Below are positions 46,619 to 55,727 of a stretch of DNA of 64,000 bases, in pieces; the first letter of the stretch is position 1; each line of letters begins with the position of its first letter. A model generated the notes under the pieces. That model was not told the origin of the DNA and ran no database searches. It saw nothing but the letters and a program-made list of their open reading frames with translations. This DNA comes from Lactiplantibacillus plajomi. GTDB taxonomy: Bacteria; Bacillota; Bacilli; Lactobacillales; Lactobacillaceae. The stretch spans positions 1 through 64,000 of the forward strand of contig NZ_BJDZ01000005.1 of assembly GCF_005405405.1 (NCBI RefSeq). Reading direction: 5' to 3'. The position numbers were made by a program, and so were the translations under genes.

Positions 46619-46649
46619 AAAAGTCGCACCTTGCGAACAGGATGCGACT
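46619..46649 (-). terminator. Terminator-like hairpin in the dnaG-rpoD leader
   Basis: On the minus strand AGTCGCATCCT and AGGTGCGACT pair (one mismatch) around a 7-base loop, then TTTTGA. It lies between the dnaG promoter and the TTG start, so it may limit readthrough. Confidence 0.55.
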
Positions 46650-46676
46650 ATTAATGTGCGAACTTTTACAGAATAT

Positions 46677-46705
46677 ATAATAACACAAGCTTGACAGCAG
46701 TGCAA
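46677..46705 (-). promoter_or_regulatory. Promoter of dnaG-rpoD
   Basis: On the minus strand TTGCAC, a 17-base spacer and TATTAT are placed about 110 bases before the dnaG start codon. Both boxes have four to five matches to consensus. Confidence 0.65.
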
Positions 46706-46751
46706 TAATAAGTCACGCTTATTAGACATTTTTGTCAAGTTTGTTAAACCG

Positions 46752-46793
46752 AAAAAGGAAGTCCGGCAGTCACCCACCGAACTTCCCTTTATT
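46752..46793 (-). terminator. Intrinsic terminator after glyS
   Basis: On the minus strand AAAGGGAAGTTCGG and CCGGACTTCCTTT form a stem with a mid-stem mismatch and are followed by a T run. It ends the glyQS transcript before dnaG. Confidence 0.75.
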
Positions 46794-46808
46794 ATACGCG
46801 CCTTTGCG

Positions 46809-48893
46809 CTATTTCACGATTAATTGGTTCAAGTCACCCAAGACGCTAACCATCCGCGCAATAATCAGTAATTGCTTAATATGGTTATCACGTACGGCTT
46901 CGTCCTTACTCATGACCATCGTTTGTTCGAAGTAATCAACGATTAACGGCCGTAAGCTGGCTAAGGCCTTGAAACGGTCTTCCATGCTGGTCGTTGCCGT
47001 GACTTCCGTCCGTAGCTTTTGAACGGCATCGTAAAGGTGCTGTTCCGCGTCATTTTCGAATAAGCTTGGGTCAACGCTCAGCTCGTCAACGTCAACGTTC
47101 GCCTTCGCCGTGATCCGTAACAACCGGGTAAAGGCCTCGATTGTATCCTTAAAATCGGGATCATCCTGGTGCACGTTTAGAACGTCGGCGGCTTTGAACA
47201 TCACCCGAATATCCTGGTCGCTGCCCTTAATGACCGTATCGACAATGTCGTAACGCAACTTCCGGTTACTGAACCACTGCTTGACACGGTCGGTTAAGAA
47301 GGCCGCAATTGGGGTCGTCTGTTCCGCAAAGTTCAGGTTGTAAGTTGCATCGTGGCTTTCCAATTCGTGTTGAATGGCTTGTTCGAACTTACGAATTGGG
47401 AAGTCCCAGCCTTGGTCACGCACAATCCGCACGATGCCGAAAGCTTGACGCCGCAAGGCAAACGGATCGTTGGAACCGCTAGGAGTCAACCCAACGGCAA
47501 AGAAACTACTGATCGAATCGATTTTATCAGCAACGGCTAACACCGCGCCGACCTTCGATTTTGGTAAATCACCGTCCGCACTGACCGGCATGTAGTGTTC
47601 CCGAATGGCTTGGCCAACTGCCGGGTCTTCACCCTTCAAGACGGCGTACTTTTCACCCATCACCCCTTGGAGTTCTGGAAATTCACCGACCATTCCGGTC
47701 ACCAGGTCAAACTTATAAATTTGCGCAGCACGGTGTAATTGGTTCTTTTCCGTTTCCGTTAAACCAAACTGGTTCGCCAAGAAACCACTGATGTACATGA
47801 CCCGCTGCATCTTTTCGTACATCGTCCCGATCTTATCGTGGAAGCTGACCTTCTTCAACCGTTCAACGTATTCCTGAATCGAGTGTTGCTGATCTTCATG
47901 GTAGAAGAACGCGGCGTCTTCCAACCGGGCGGTTAAGACTTTCTGGTTCCCGCGGGCAACGTTAGCTAAGTCGGCCGTATTCCCGTTCCGGACCGAAACG
48001 AAGTGTGGTAATAAGTTGTCCTGAGCATCGGTAACGTAGAAGAAACGTTGGTGATCACGCATCGACGTAATCAACACTTCGTCGGGAATCGTCAAATACT
48101 TAGTATCGAAATCACCGGCAAAGGCGGTTGGGTATTCAACCAAGTTGTTAACTTCTTCCAGCAAGTCTTCGTTGACCTTAATCTGCCAATCATGGTCCGT
48201 GGCTAAGGTCGCGATTTGTTCACGGATCTTGGCTTTACGCTTGGCGGCGTCGGCAATCACAAAAACGCTATCCAAGTCGGCTTCGTAATCAGTCGCCGTC
48301 TTAATGTCCACGTCATGCCCCAAGAACCGGTGGCCCCGGCTCGTCCGTCCCGCAGCAACGTCTAAAATCTGAATCGGGATAATTTTGTCGTCCAGTAATG
48401 AAACCAGCCAACGAATCGGCCGAATGTACTTGAAGGAGAACGTCGACCACTTCATCATCGTCGGAAAGTTCATCTTGGTAATGACGTCTTTAATGCCGGC
48501 TTTCAACACTTCGGCCGCCGTTTTTCCAGCCGTAAAGGTTTGCACGAAAACGTACGGGGTCCCCTTCACGTCTTTAAACACGATGTCATCGGTCGAGGCA
48601 CCCTGACCCTTAGAAAAACCGATTGCGGCCTTGGTCCAGTTACCATCCGCGTCCTGTGCAATCTTCTTGGCAGGACCACGAACTTCCTTCTTCACGTCAG
48701 CCTGCTTGTCTTCCAAGCCCTGGACTTCAACGGTCAACCGCCGCGGCGTTGAGTACGTCTTAATGGCGTCAAAGGAAAGGCGGGCGTCCTTTAAGAAGGC
48801 CGTCATCCGTTCCTTTAACTGCAACACGCTCGGTGTAACGACGTGCGCCGGCATTTCTTCCAAACCAATTTCGAGTAAGTAAGTTTTAGCCAT
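46809..48893 (-). CDS. glyS: Glycyl-tRNA synthetase beta subunit
   Basis: A 694-residue beta subunit of the alpha2-beta2 bacterial GlyRS; it carries the tRNA-binding functions. LLEIGLEEMPAHVV at the N-terminus, SKVGAVLAVADKIDS and the C-terminal anticodon-binding-like region fit. Its ATG overlaps the glyQ stop codon by one base (TAATG). Confidence 0.97.
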   Translation of the reverse strand: MAKTYLLEIGLEEMPAHVVTPSVLQLKERMTAFLKDARLSFDAIKTYSTPRRLTVEVQGLEDKQADVKKEVRGPAKKIAQDADGNWTKAAIGFSKGQGASTDDIVFKDVKGTPYVFVQTFTAGKTAAEVLKAGIKDVITKMNFPTMMKWSTFSFKYIRPIRWLVSLLDDKIIPIQILDVAAGRTSRGHRFLGHDVDIKTATDYEADLDSVFVIADAAKRKAKIREQIATLATDHDWQIKVNEDLLEEVNNLVEYPTAFAGDFDTKYLTIPDEVLITSMRDHQRFFYVTDAQDNLLPHFVSVRNGNTADLANVARGNQKVLTARLEDAAFFYHEDQQHSIQEYVERLKKVSFHDKIGTMYEKMQRVMYISGFLANQFGLTETEKNQLHRAAQIYKFDLVTGMVGEFPELQGVMGEKYAVLKGEDPAVGQAIREHYMPVSADGDLPKSKVGAVLAVADKIDSISSFFAVGLTPSGSNDPFALRRQAFGIVRIVRDQGWDFPIRKFEQAIQHELESHDATYNLNFAEQTTPIAAFLTDRVKQWFSNRKLRYDIVDTVIKGSDQDIRVMFKAADVLNVHQDDPDFKDTIEAFTRLLRITAKANVDVDELSVDPSLFENDAEQHLYDAVQKLRTEVTATTSMEDRFKALASLRPLIVDYFEQTMVMSKDEAVRDNHIKQLLIIARMVSVLGDLNQLIVK

Positions 48894-49792
48894 TATTTCG
48901 TTTCCTCCTGTGCGTGTTTTAATAACGGGAACCCCCGCTTTTCACGTTGGGCCACAAATTCCTTGGCAATCGACTTCGCCATGTTCCGGATCCGGTCAAG
49001 GTACCCGGCCCGTTCCGTCACGGAAACCATTCCGCGGGCGTCCATCAGGTTAAAGGTGTGGCTACATTTCAAGCAGTAGTCGTAAGCCGGGTGTACCAGG
49101 CCGTTAGCAATCTGCTTCTTAGCTTCCTTTTCGTATTCATCAAATAACATCAGTAATAAGTCTTCGTTGCTGTCTTCGAAAGCGTACTTGGAGTTTTCAA
49201 ATTCGGGTTCCAAGAAGATATCCCCGTACTTGACACCGTCGCCCCATTCCAGGTCGAACACCGAGTTAACGTCCTGAATATAGCTCGACAAGCGTTCCAA
49301 ACCGTACGTGATTTCAGAAGTGACCGGATCAACTTCCAAGCCACCAACTTGTTGGAAGTAGGTAAACTGACTGATTTCCATCCCGTCTAACCAAACTTCC
49401 CAACCAACCCCGGCACAACCCATTGACGGGTTCTCCCAGTTATCTTCCACGAAACGGATATCGTGTTCCAACGGGTTAATGCCTAATTGTTCCAAACTTT
49501 GTAAGTAGAGGTCCTGAATATTTTCTGGTGACGGCTTCATCACAACTTGGAATTGGTGGTGTTGGTATAACCGGTTCGGGTTTTCCCCGTAACGGCCATC
49601 CGCGGGCCGCCGTGAAGGTTCCACGTAAGCGGCGTTCCACGGTTCCGGTCCGATTGCCCGTAAGAAAGTATACGGACTCATGGTTCCGGCACCCTTTTCA
49701 GTATCGTAAGACTGCATCAACATGCAGCCTTGGTCTGACCAAAATTTCTGCAACGTCAAGATGATCTCTTGGACTGATAATTTTTTGCTCAT
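48893..49792 (-). CDS. glyQ: Glycyl-tRNA synthetase alpha subunit
   Basis: A 299-residue catalytic subunit. [48 protein letters not shown] and [15 protein letters not shown] are hallmark motifs of the class II core. GGGAGGA precedes the ATG. A glycine T-box leader controls the operon. Confidence 0.97.
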   Translation of the reverse strand: MSKKLSVQEIILTLQKFWSDQGCMLMQSYDTEKGAGTMSPYTFLRAIGPEPWNAAYVEPSRRPADGRYGENPNRLYQHHQFQVVMKPSPENIQDLYLQSLEQLGINPLEHDIRFVEDNWENPSMGCAGVGWEVWLDGMEISQFTYFQQVGGLEVDPVTSEITYGLERLSSYIQDVNSVFDLEWGDGVKYGDIFLEPEFENSKYAFEDSNEDLLLMLFDEYEKEAKKQIANGLVHPAYDYCLKCSHTFNLMDARGMVSVTERAGYLDRIRNMAKSIAKEFVAQREKRGFPLLKHAQEETK

Positions 49793-49835
49793 TGTTTTCC
49801 TCCCAAAATTAGTGACTGAATGGTTAACGCCACAA

Positions 49836-50050
49836 AAAAAGTCCCCTGCCGTTTACTAAAAACGACATAGGGACGATTGATTTCGCGGTTCCACCCTACT
49901 TCTGAGTACCCTCAGCAGCTTGATTATGTGATCAAAAGCTCCGAGAATGCCAATTAATTTCGTTAACTGACCGCTTTTCACCACCGCGGCCTCACTGTGA
50001 GTCTACCGAAACTAACCCTTTCTCATCAACACTTAACTATTCAGTTCTTC
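49836..50050 (-). ncRNA. T-box leader of glyQS (glycine-responsive)
   Basis: On the minus strand the conserved T-box core AGGGTGGAACCGCG occurs at 49897-49884. The terminator GTCCCTATGTCGTTT...AAACGGCAGGGGAC with seven T follows. A Stem I 3' strand pairs TTCTC (about 49948-49944) with GAGAA near 50025. Immediately before it TTGGCA contains GGC, a glycine codon, as the likely specifier (49951-49949). Uncharged tRNA-Gly would stabilise the antiterminator and let glyQS be transcribed. Confidence 0.92.
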
Positions 50051-50053
50051 ATC

Positions 50054-50082
50054 ATCATAGCCGAAGCGCCACAATTTGTCAA
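50054..50082 (-). promoter_or_regulatory. Promoter of the glyQS T-box operon
   Basis: On the minus strand TTGACA, a 17-base spacer and TATGAT. The recO stop codon (TGA) lies within the -35 hexamer, so the promoter overlaps the end of recO. Confidence 0.82.
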
Positions 50083-50861
50083 TCCTGATTACGGGGCGGG
50101 AGCGGCTGGTACCAGCTTCCCATTTGATCAATAAACCGCTTCGACTTTAACCGTAAACCGACCGAATTATTATAAATTTCATCAAGGATTCGTCGCAACT
50201 GCTGGGCGGTGGTCGGCTTAACACTGATCGAATGGACCTTGGCTAAGTCCAGCACCGAAAAGCGGCGCAAGTAGTAAATCGCGGCCTGGCTAGCATGTAA
50301 CCGGTGCGGGTCCAAGTGCCAATGCTGTTGGCACAACAAGCCGCCGTAACTTTCCGAGTAATCGAACGGTAAGTCGGTCCGGCCACAAACCGTACAGGCT
50401 CGCAACTCCGGGGCGACCCCGAACGCAGCTAATAACTGAATTTCGACCACGTTGGCGACGATTGCCGGCGCCACGTTTTGGTCGATCAATTGCAGGGCAC
50501 TCGTCAGTTGCTGGTACCACCGCCCGACCGGTTGATTATCCGGATAAGCCACGTCGATCAGGTTCATCACGTAGGTGGCGTAAGCGTTCAACGCGATGTC
50601 CTGACTGATATTTTCAAAGTACTGGACTGTTTTAACACTATTGATGTAGGACAAGCCGTCGCGTAAATCACCAACGTACTCGCCCATCGTAAATGGCAAT
50701 AATTCAGCCGCCATCTTAAAGCCCCGCCGGCGGGCACCGCGGATAAAGAACATCTTCTTGCCGTACTCGGCGGTCAAAAACTTGATCAACATGTCGCGTT
50801 CCCGATAATCGCGCCGAAACAGCAGGATGCCATTAAAATTTGAAATCGTTCGTTGGGGCAC
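50079..50861 (-). CDS. recO: DNA repair protein RecO
   Basis: A 260-residue recombination mediator. An OB fold at the N-terminus (FNGILLFRRDYRERDMLIKFLT), a helical bundle and a zinc-type CTVCGRTDLPF...LLCQQHW region are present. The start is GTG at 50861 (MPQRTISNF) after AGGTGAT. It follows era by 18 bases, the usual era-recO order. Confidence 0.93.
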   Translation of the reverse strand: MPQRTISNFNGILLFRRDYRERDMLIKFLTAEYGKKMFFIRGARRRGFKMAAELLPFTMGEYVGDLRDGLSYINSVKTVQYFENISQDIALNAYATYVMNLIDVAYPDNQPVGRWYQQLTSALQLIDQNVAPAIVANVVEIQLLAAFGVAPELRACTVCGRTDLPFDYSESYGGLLCQQHWHLDPHRLHASQAAIYYLRRFSVLDLAKVHSISVKPTTAQQLRRILDEIYNNSVGLRLKSKRFIDQMGSWYQPLPPRNQD

Positions 50862-50879
50862 GTTATCACCTACACGTTA

Positions 50880-51788
50880 TTAATAATCGTCCTGCCGGTA
50901 ACCGTAGCTGGCAAGGAGGTCCTGCCGATCCTTCCAGTTTTCCTGTACCTTAACCCATAATTCCAAGTACACCTTATCACCCAGCAAATGTTCAATGTCG
51001 CGCCGGGCTAACGAACCGATCTTTTTCAGCATGCTACCACCCTTACCGATGATAATGCCCTTTTGGGTCGGCCGTTCAATAATAATAGTCGCCTGGATAT
51101 GAATCTTTTGTTCATCCTGCCGTTTGATCGAATCGATGACTACGGCGGTTGAATGTGGCACTTCCTGGCGGGTCAATTCCAGCACCTTTTCCCGAATCAA
51201 TTCGGAGATAATGAACCGTTCGGGGTGGTCAGTAATTTGATCGGAAGGATAGTACTGTGGGCCTTCCGGCAGTTGGGCCTTTAAAGTCGCCAATAATTCC
51301 GGTACGTTGTTACCCTCTAGTGCAGAAATTGGGTAAACTTCTTTCCAAGGTAACGCGTCCTTATACTGATCCATAATTTCCAATAAATGGTCCGGGTGCA
51401 CCTGGTCAATTTTATTGATAACTAGATAAATCGGCTTTTTCACGTTTTTCAAGCGATCAATGATAAAGTTATCCCCAGCACCGCGCCGTTCATCCGCGTT
51501 GATCATAAATAAAACAGCGTCGACTTCACCTAACGTTGATAGGGCCGACTTGACCATAAAATCACCTAAGCGACTGTGGGGCTTATGAATCCCGGGCGTA
51601 TCGATAAAGACCATCTGGGTATCAGCGGTCGTGTAAATCCCTTGAATCCGGTTACGCGTCGTCTGCGCCTTATCGGACATAATGGCCACCTTTTGACCAA
51701 CGACCCGGTTTAACAAGGTCGATTTACCCACGTTTGGGCGACCAATAATCGCCACAAACCCGGAATGAAACGCAGTATTTTCTGCCAT
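50880..51788 (-). CDS. era: GTPase Era
   Basis: A 302-residue GTPase for 16S rRNA maturation. G1 [10 protein letters not shown]3 [11 protein letters not shown]4 NKID and the C-terminal KH domain ([16 protein letters not shown]) are present. AAAGGA precedes the ATG at 51788; the longer reading frame would run into the dgkA end. Part of the ybeY-dgkA-era-recO operon. Confidence 0.97.
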   Translation of the reverse strand: MAENTAFHSGFVAIIGRPNVGKSTLLNRVVGQKVAIMSDKAQTTRNRIQGIYTTADTQMVFIDTPGIHKPHSRLGDFMVKSALSTLGEVDAVLFMINADERRGAGDNFIIDRLKNVKKPIYLVINKIDQVHPDHLLEIMDQYKDALPWKEVYPISALEGNNVPELLATLKAQLPEGPQYYPSDQITDHPERFIISELIREKVLELTRQEVPHSTAVVIDSIKRQDEQKIHIQATIIIERPTQKGIIIGKGGSMLKKIGSLARRDIEHLLGDKVYLELWVKVQENWKDRQDLLASYGYRQDDY

Positions 51789-51802
51789 AAAACTTTTCCT
51801 TT

Positions 51803-52216
51803 CTAAAACCAAGCCCGCACTAACGGCCAGAGCTTGGGTACAAACAAAATTAACCCGACAAGTACGGCAAAGGCCGCCGCAAAGACTACGGCACCGGCCG
51901 CAATATCTTTGATTTTCTTCGCCAGCGGATGATAATGCGGCCCCGTAACCAAATCACAGAGGTTCTCAGCAATCGTATTATTGATTTCACATAGCATCAC
52001 CATGAAAATGGCTAAACACAGCCATAGCCACTGGTCAGCCGAGAGTCCGACCCACCAGCCAAAGGCCAACGCCAGCGCCCCCACCACTAAGTGAGTCCGC
52101 ATGTTGCGTTCTTCAATCACCACGGTTTTTAGCCCGTTCCAGGCGTGCAACCACGACTGCCAAAACGAATGATTCTTACCGACTTGCAGGCGATCTGGCC
52201 TATTTTTCGAGGCCAT
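51803..52216 (-). CDS. dgkA: Diacylglycerol kinase family protein (undecaprenol kinase type)
   Basis: A 137-residue membrane protein with three helices. The active-site signature [15 protein letters not shown] corresponds to E-x-x-N-T-x-x-E-x-x-x-D, and [16 protein letters not shown] follows. In Gram-positives such proteins phosphorylate undecaprenol. The ATG at 52216 lies inside the ybeY 3' end (16-base overlap), after GGATG. It precedes era. Confidence 0.92.
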   Translation of the reverse strand: MASKNRPDRLQVGKNHSFWQSWLHAWNGLKTVVIEERNMRTHLVVGALALAFGWWVGLSADQWLWLCLAIFMVMLCEINNTIAENLCDLVTGPHYHPLAKKIKDIAAGAVVFAAAFAVLVGLILFVPKLWPLVRAWF

Positions 52217-52679
52217 AGGCATCCAAAATTTGACGCTGGAGTCCAAACATTTCGGCCTCATCCGCTGGTTTCATATGGTCATAGCCGTTTAAATGTAAGA
52301 ATCCGTGCACGACTAGGTAGCCCAACTCACGGGCCTCCGAATGGTTCAAAAAAGCCGCTTGTTCCGCAACTTTATCGACAGAAATCATGATGTCACCCAA
52401 ATTCAACGGAATTTCGGCGGCTAATTCTGGATCCAGTAAAATCGGGTCCGCTTCGTCATCGTCGTGCATCGCAAAACTGATGACGTCGGTCGGCCGGTCA
52501 ACCCCCCGGTACTGTTCGTTAATTTTTTGAATCTCCGGGTTATTCATTAACGTGACCGACACTTCGGTATCATCGCGCAATTGCAACGTCTTACCCGCCA
52601 GCGCGATCAAGTCACGTACTAATTGTAACTGTTCGGGCGTCGCGCCAGTTGTCGTTTGATCGTATAATTCTAAGTCCAT
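52200..52679 (-). CDS. ybeY: rRNA maturation endonuclease YbeY
   Basis: A 159-residue zinc-dependent RNase for 16S rRNA 3' maturation. The triad HGFLHLNGYDH (H-x3-H-x5-H) is intact, and RGVDRPTDVISFAM is present. It overlaps dgkA and starts 11 bases after phoH, the conserved phoH-ybeY-dgkA-era order. Confidence 0.95.
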   Translation of the reverse strand: MDLELYDQTTTGATPEQLQLVRDLIALAGKTLQLRDDTEVSVTLMNNPEIQKINEQYRGVDRPTDVISFAMHDDDEADPILLDPELAAEIPLNLGDIMISVDKVAEQAAFLNHSEARELGYLVVHGFLHLNGYDHMKPADEAEMFGLQRQILDAYGLEK

Positions 52680-52690
52680 AATTCCTCCGT

Positions 52691-53662
52691 TTAGCGCTGT
52701 TCGACCTGATCATAAGCCGTAATAATCTTAGCTACGACCGGGTTACGAACCACGTCATCCGCCGTAAACTTAACGAATGAAATGTTACGAATGTCCCCTA
52801 AAATGTGTTCAGCTTGAATCAACCCACTCTTAGTATTGCGGGGCAAGTCGATTTGGGAGATGTCGCCATTGACGATCATCTTGGCCCCAAAACCAAGCCG
52901 AGTTAAAAACATCTTCATTTGGGCGTTGGTCGTGTTTTGGGCTTCGTCCAAAATGACAAACGCCCGGTCAAGGGTCCGACCACGCATGTACGCTAACGGC
53001 GCAATTTCAATCACACCACGGTCCATCAACCGCTGGGTATGCTCCGCGCCGTAAATATCATACAACGCGTCGTAAATTGGCCGTAAGTACGGATCGACCT
53101 TTTCCTTTAAATCACCGGGTAAGAACCCCAAGCTTTCACCCGCTTCAACGGCGGGACGGGTCAAAATCAACTTTTCAACGTCACCGCGTTTTAACGCGGC
53201 AATCGCCATGACCACGGCCAAGTAGGTTTTCCCCGTCCCGGCTGGGCCAATCCCAAAAGTGATGTCACTGTTGCTGACGGCTTGTACGTACTGGCGTTGG
53301 CCGAAGTTTTTAACCCGAATCGGCCGCCCGCGATTATCCTTGATTAAGGTTTCCGCGTAGAGGTCCTTGAAATAGTCCAGGGTACCACGATTAGCCATCT
53401 TAATGGCACTAATCACGTCCGGCGCACCAATCTGAATTCCCTGCTTGATTAAGCTCGCAAGGTCATCCAAGACGGCGTGGGCCTTTTCGACCGCCACTTC
53501 ATCGTCACTACTGATCGTCATCTGATCACCAAAAACGTGCAGGTTAACGTGCAGACCATCCTCCAGTAACCCTAAGTGCGCGTCTTCCGGACCGAGTAAC
53601 GCCACGGACTGCGTTGGATCAGTCATTTGAAATTTTTGTTCATAGTTTGAGTTTTCAGTCAA
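52691..53662 (-). CDS. phoH: PhoH-like ATPase
   Basis: A 323-residue P-loop protein. ATP binding: GPAGTGKTYLAVVMA and FVILDEAQNTT, then KMFLTRLGFGAKMIVNGDISQ. The start is TTG at 53662 with AAAGGGG upstream; a later ATG (MTDPTQS) is possible but lacks a ribosome binding site. It heads the operon leading to ybeY. PhoH functions remain poorly defined and may involve RNA handling beside YbeY. Confidence 0.93.
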   Translation of the reverse strand: MTENSNYEQKFQMTDPTQSVALLGPEDAHLGLLEDGLHVNLHVFGDQMTISSDDEVAVEKAHAVLDDLASLIKQGIQIGAPDVISAIKMANRGTLDYFKDLYAETLIKDNRGRPIRVKNFGQRQYVQAVSNSDITFGIGPAGTGKTYLAVVMAIAALKRGDVEKLILTRPAVEAGESLGFLPGDLKEKVDPYLRPIYDALYDIYGAEHTQRLMDRGVIEIAPLAYMRGRTLDRAFVILDEAQNTTNAQMKMFLTRLGFGAKMIVNGDISQIDLPRNTKSGLIQAEHILGDIRNISFVKFTADDVVRNPVVAKIITAYDQVEQR

Positions 53663-53713
53663 AAACGTGAACCCCTTTATAAACAGATTTAGTTCCCATC
53701 ACACTACGATGGT

Positions 53714-53750
53714 CCGTTAAAAGTGGGCGCTAGTAACGCTGTTTTAACGG
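53714..53750. repeat. 9-bp inverted repeat in the phoH leader
   Basis: CCGTTAAAA and TTTTAACGG around a 19-base loop. It sits between a likely extended -10 (TGCTATGAT, about 53765-53773 on the minus strand) and phoH, so it would lie near the 5' end of the mRNA. Confidence 0.5.
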
Positions 53751-53910
53751 GTATTTGTTAACTAATCATAGCATAAAAGCCGACCCGCGACCAGCAGCAC
53801 TATTCGGCAATGGCGACTGGTTTTAAGTTAGGTTCAGCCAACCCAAAAAGCCGCAACAAAAATCACGACCCGCCTTTCATCTCCGAATTATAAAAGTTGA
53901 AACGTGCACC

Positions 53911-53941
53911 AAAAAAGCCGGGAGATAAACTCCCGGCTTCA
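53911..53941 (-). terminator. Intrinsic terminator after yqeY
   Basis: On the minus strand GAAGCCGGGAG-TTTAT-CTCCCGGCTTTTTT. A strong 11-bp stem begins right after the yqeY stop. Confidence 0.92.
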
Positions 53942-53943
53942 CG

Positions 53944-54387
53944 TTAATTCAATAATGATTTAACTGTTTGGTTGATCAGCTTACCGTCCGCCTGGCCTTT
54001 CAGCTTAGGCATTACGGCACCCATTACCTTGCCGAAGTCCGCCTTGCTGGTGGCGCCGACAGCTTGAATGGTATCCGCAACCACTTGTTGGACTTCTGCG
54101 TCCGACAACTGCTTGGGCATGTACTTCTCAACAATTGCGATCTCCGCTTTAACGCCGTCGACTAAGTCTTGACGCCCAGCATTTTCGAATTCGCTCAACG
54201 ATTCACGGCGCTGCTTCAGTTCACGTGAGACCACGCTAACTTCTTCATCGGCTGATAAATCGTGGCCAGCGTTGATTTGTTCGTTCATCAACGCTGACTT
54301 GAGCATCCGGATAACGCTTAAGCTTTGTTTATCGCGTGCTTTCATCGCAGCTTTAAGATCACCATTGAGTGTTTCTGCTAAACTCAT
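53944..54387 (-). CDS. yqeY: GatB/YqeY domain protein
   Basis: A 147-residue protein beginning MSLAETLNGDLKAAMKARDKQSL, with SVIRMLKSALMNEQI and KADFGKVMGAVMPKLKGQADG at the C-terminus, diagnostic of YqeY. The domain resembles the tRNA-binding tail of GatB; the free-standing role is unknown. GGAGGG precedes the ATG at 54387. It follows rpsU by 43 bases, a conserved pair. Confidence 0.94.
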   Translation of the reverse strand: MSLAETLNGDLKAAMKARDKQSLSVIRMLKSALMNEQINAGHDLSADEEVSVVSRELKQRRESLSEFENAGRQDLVDGVKAEIAIVEKYMPKQLSDAEVQQVVADTIQAVGATSKADFGKVMGAVMPKLKGQADGKLINQTVKSLLN

Positions 54388-54430
54388 TGGCGCGCCCTCC
54401 TCGATAAAAGTGTTCGTAGTCACCTACTAA

Positions 54431-54619
54431 TTACTTGAAACGACGACGGTTCTTACGCTTACGAGCTGCTTCAGATTTTAACTTCTTCTTCACACTTGGT
54501 TTTTCGTAGAATTCCCGTTTGCGGTATTCTTGTAAAGTACCACTTTTTGAAACGGTACGTTTAAAGCGACGAAGAGCATCATCAAGAGATTCGTTTTTAC
54601 GAACGACTGTTTTTGCCAT
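54431..54619 (-). CDS. rpsU: 30S ribosomal protein S21
   Basis: A 62-residue very basic protein, [27 protein letters not shown] and the RKNRRRFK tail typical of S21. It is first in a two-gene unit with yqeY and has a strong promoter about 80 bases upstream. In Firmicutes it usually lies near dnaG; here about 8 kb apart on the same strand. Confidence 0.97.
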   Translation of the reverse strand: MAKTVVRKNESLDDALRRFKRTVSKSGTLQEYRKREFYEKPSVKKKLKSEAARKRKNRRRFK

Positions 54620-54695
54620 GTTAAATTCCCTCCCTCCGAGCTTACAATGTAACCGTCAAATTATGCATACTTACATAACGCAACTGTTCTAGTAA

Positions 54696-54724
54696 ATTAT
54701 ACATAAATCCGAAAACGCCGTCAA
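54696..54724 (-). promoter_or_regulatory. Promoter of rpsU-yqeY
   Basis: On the minus strand TTGACG, a 17-base spacer and TATAAT. Near-consensus, as expected for a ribosomal protein gene. Confidence 0.82.
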
Positions 54725-54786
54725 TAAGAGTTTTACGATTATTATAAATAATCTGGATAATCACCGTCATTATCCCTAGTTAATCG

Positions 54787-54815
54787 TTTTCAATCACCAG
54801 CCGCTATGCTACACT
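54787..54815 (+). promoter_or_regulatory. Promoter of ppsR
   Basis: TTTTCA, a 17-base spacer and TACACT lie 34 bases before the ppsR start on the plus strand. TATGC just before the -10 gives a TG-type extension. It is divergent from the rpsU promoter. Confidence 0.55.
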
Positions 54816-54849
54816 AAGGGCACCATTTAAGCGAATCGAGGCTAAATTT

Positions 54850-55662
54850 ATGTCAGAAATTAAAATCTTCATTATTTCGGATGCGGTCGGTGAGACCGCC
54901 CATAACGTTGCCCAGGCCGCCGCGGCCCAGTTTACCGAATATGAGATTCATTATCAGCGCTTCCCGTTTGTGCGGACCGAGTCCCTGTTAAAAACGGTGT
55001 TAGCCCAGGCCCTTAAAGAAAACGCCGCCATTTTCCATACCTTCGTTGACCGTAAATTAAGTCAACGGATCAATTTGTTTTGTAAGGAAAACGACCTCCC
55101 GTGCTACGACGTCATGACGGCCGCTTTAGACACCTTGTCACAGGTGACCCACGTCCAACCGTCTAACAATCCTGGGATTGTCCACGCACTCAATACGAAC
55201 TACTTTGACCGGATCAACGCCATCGAATTTGCGGTGACCTATGATGACGGCAAGAACCCCGCCGGCTTTTTAGAAGCCGACGTCGTCCTACTCGGGGTAT
55301 CACGGACATCCAAGACGCCACTATCACTGTACTTGGCCAACCGGAACTTAAAGGTCGCTAACTTACCATTAGTTCCGAAAGCCCAAATCCCCGACGAAAT
55401 TTGGCAAGTTGATCCGAATAAAATCTTTGGGCTCACTAACGATCCCGAGAAATTGAATAATATTCGCCGTCAACGGATGGTTCAGTACGGTTTGAACCCC
55501 GATACCATATATTCCAACACCGACAAAATTAAGGCCGAACTGGAATACGCCGACAAAATTTTTAAGAAAATCGGTTGCTTAGTCATTAACGTTGCCAATA
55601 AATCAATTGAGGAAACGGCCACCTTAATCACCGAGAGTCTGGGTAACGTGGATACCCACTAA
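54850..55662 (+). CDS. ppsR: Pyruvate, phosphate dikinase/PEP synthase regulatory protein
   Basis: A 270-residue DUF299 protein, a bifunctional ADP-dependent kinase/phosphorylase that controls PPDK or PEP synthase. IISDAVGETAHNVAQAAAAQF at the N-terminus and the P-loop VLLGVSRTSKTPLSLYLAN (about 145-163) are characteristic. It is the only plus-strand gene in the 43-64 kb stretch, divergent from rpsU. The target enzyme is not in the window. Confidence 0.93.
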   Translation: MSEIKIFIISDAVGETAHNVAQAAAAQFTEYEIHYQRFPFVRTESLLKTVLAQALKENAAIFHTFVDRKLSQRINLFCKENDLPCYDVMTAALDTLSQVTHVQPSNNPGIVHALNTNYFDRINAIEFAVTYDDGKNPAGFLEADVVLLGVSRTSKTPLSLYLANRNLKVANLPLVPKAQIPDEIWQVDPNKIFGLTNDPEKLNNIRRQRMVQYGLNPDTIYSNTDKIKAELEYADKIFKKIGCLVINVANKSIEETATLITESLGNVDTH

Positions 55663-55683
55663 CCCGTTAAAATGAATTTACTT

Positions 55684-55727
55684 ACACCGCTAGTTCCGGT
55701 TAACACCGGCTAGCGGTGTTTTTTTAC
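55684..55727 (+). terminator. Intrinsic terminator after ppsR
   Basis: ACACCGCTAG and CTAGCGGTGT form a 10-bp stem, with CCGG/CCGG inside, followed by seven T. It reaches into the last codon of the opposing SDR gene. Confidence 0.88.

Noticed and set aside
46343-46777. Minus-strand 144-codon frame across the dnaG 5' end and leader
   Set aside because: It is out of frame with dnaG, spans the promoter and hairpin, and has no ribosome binding site.
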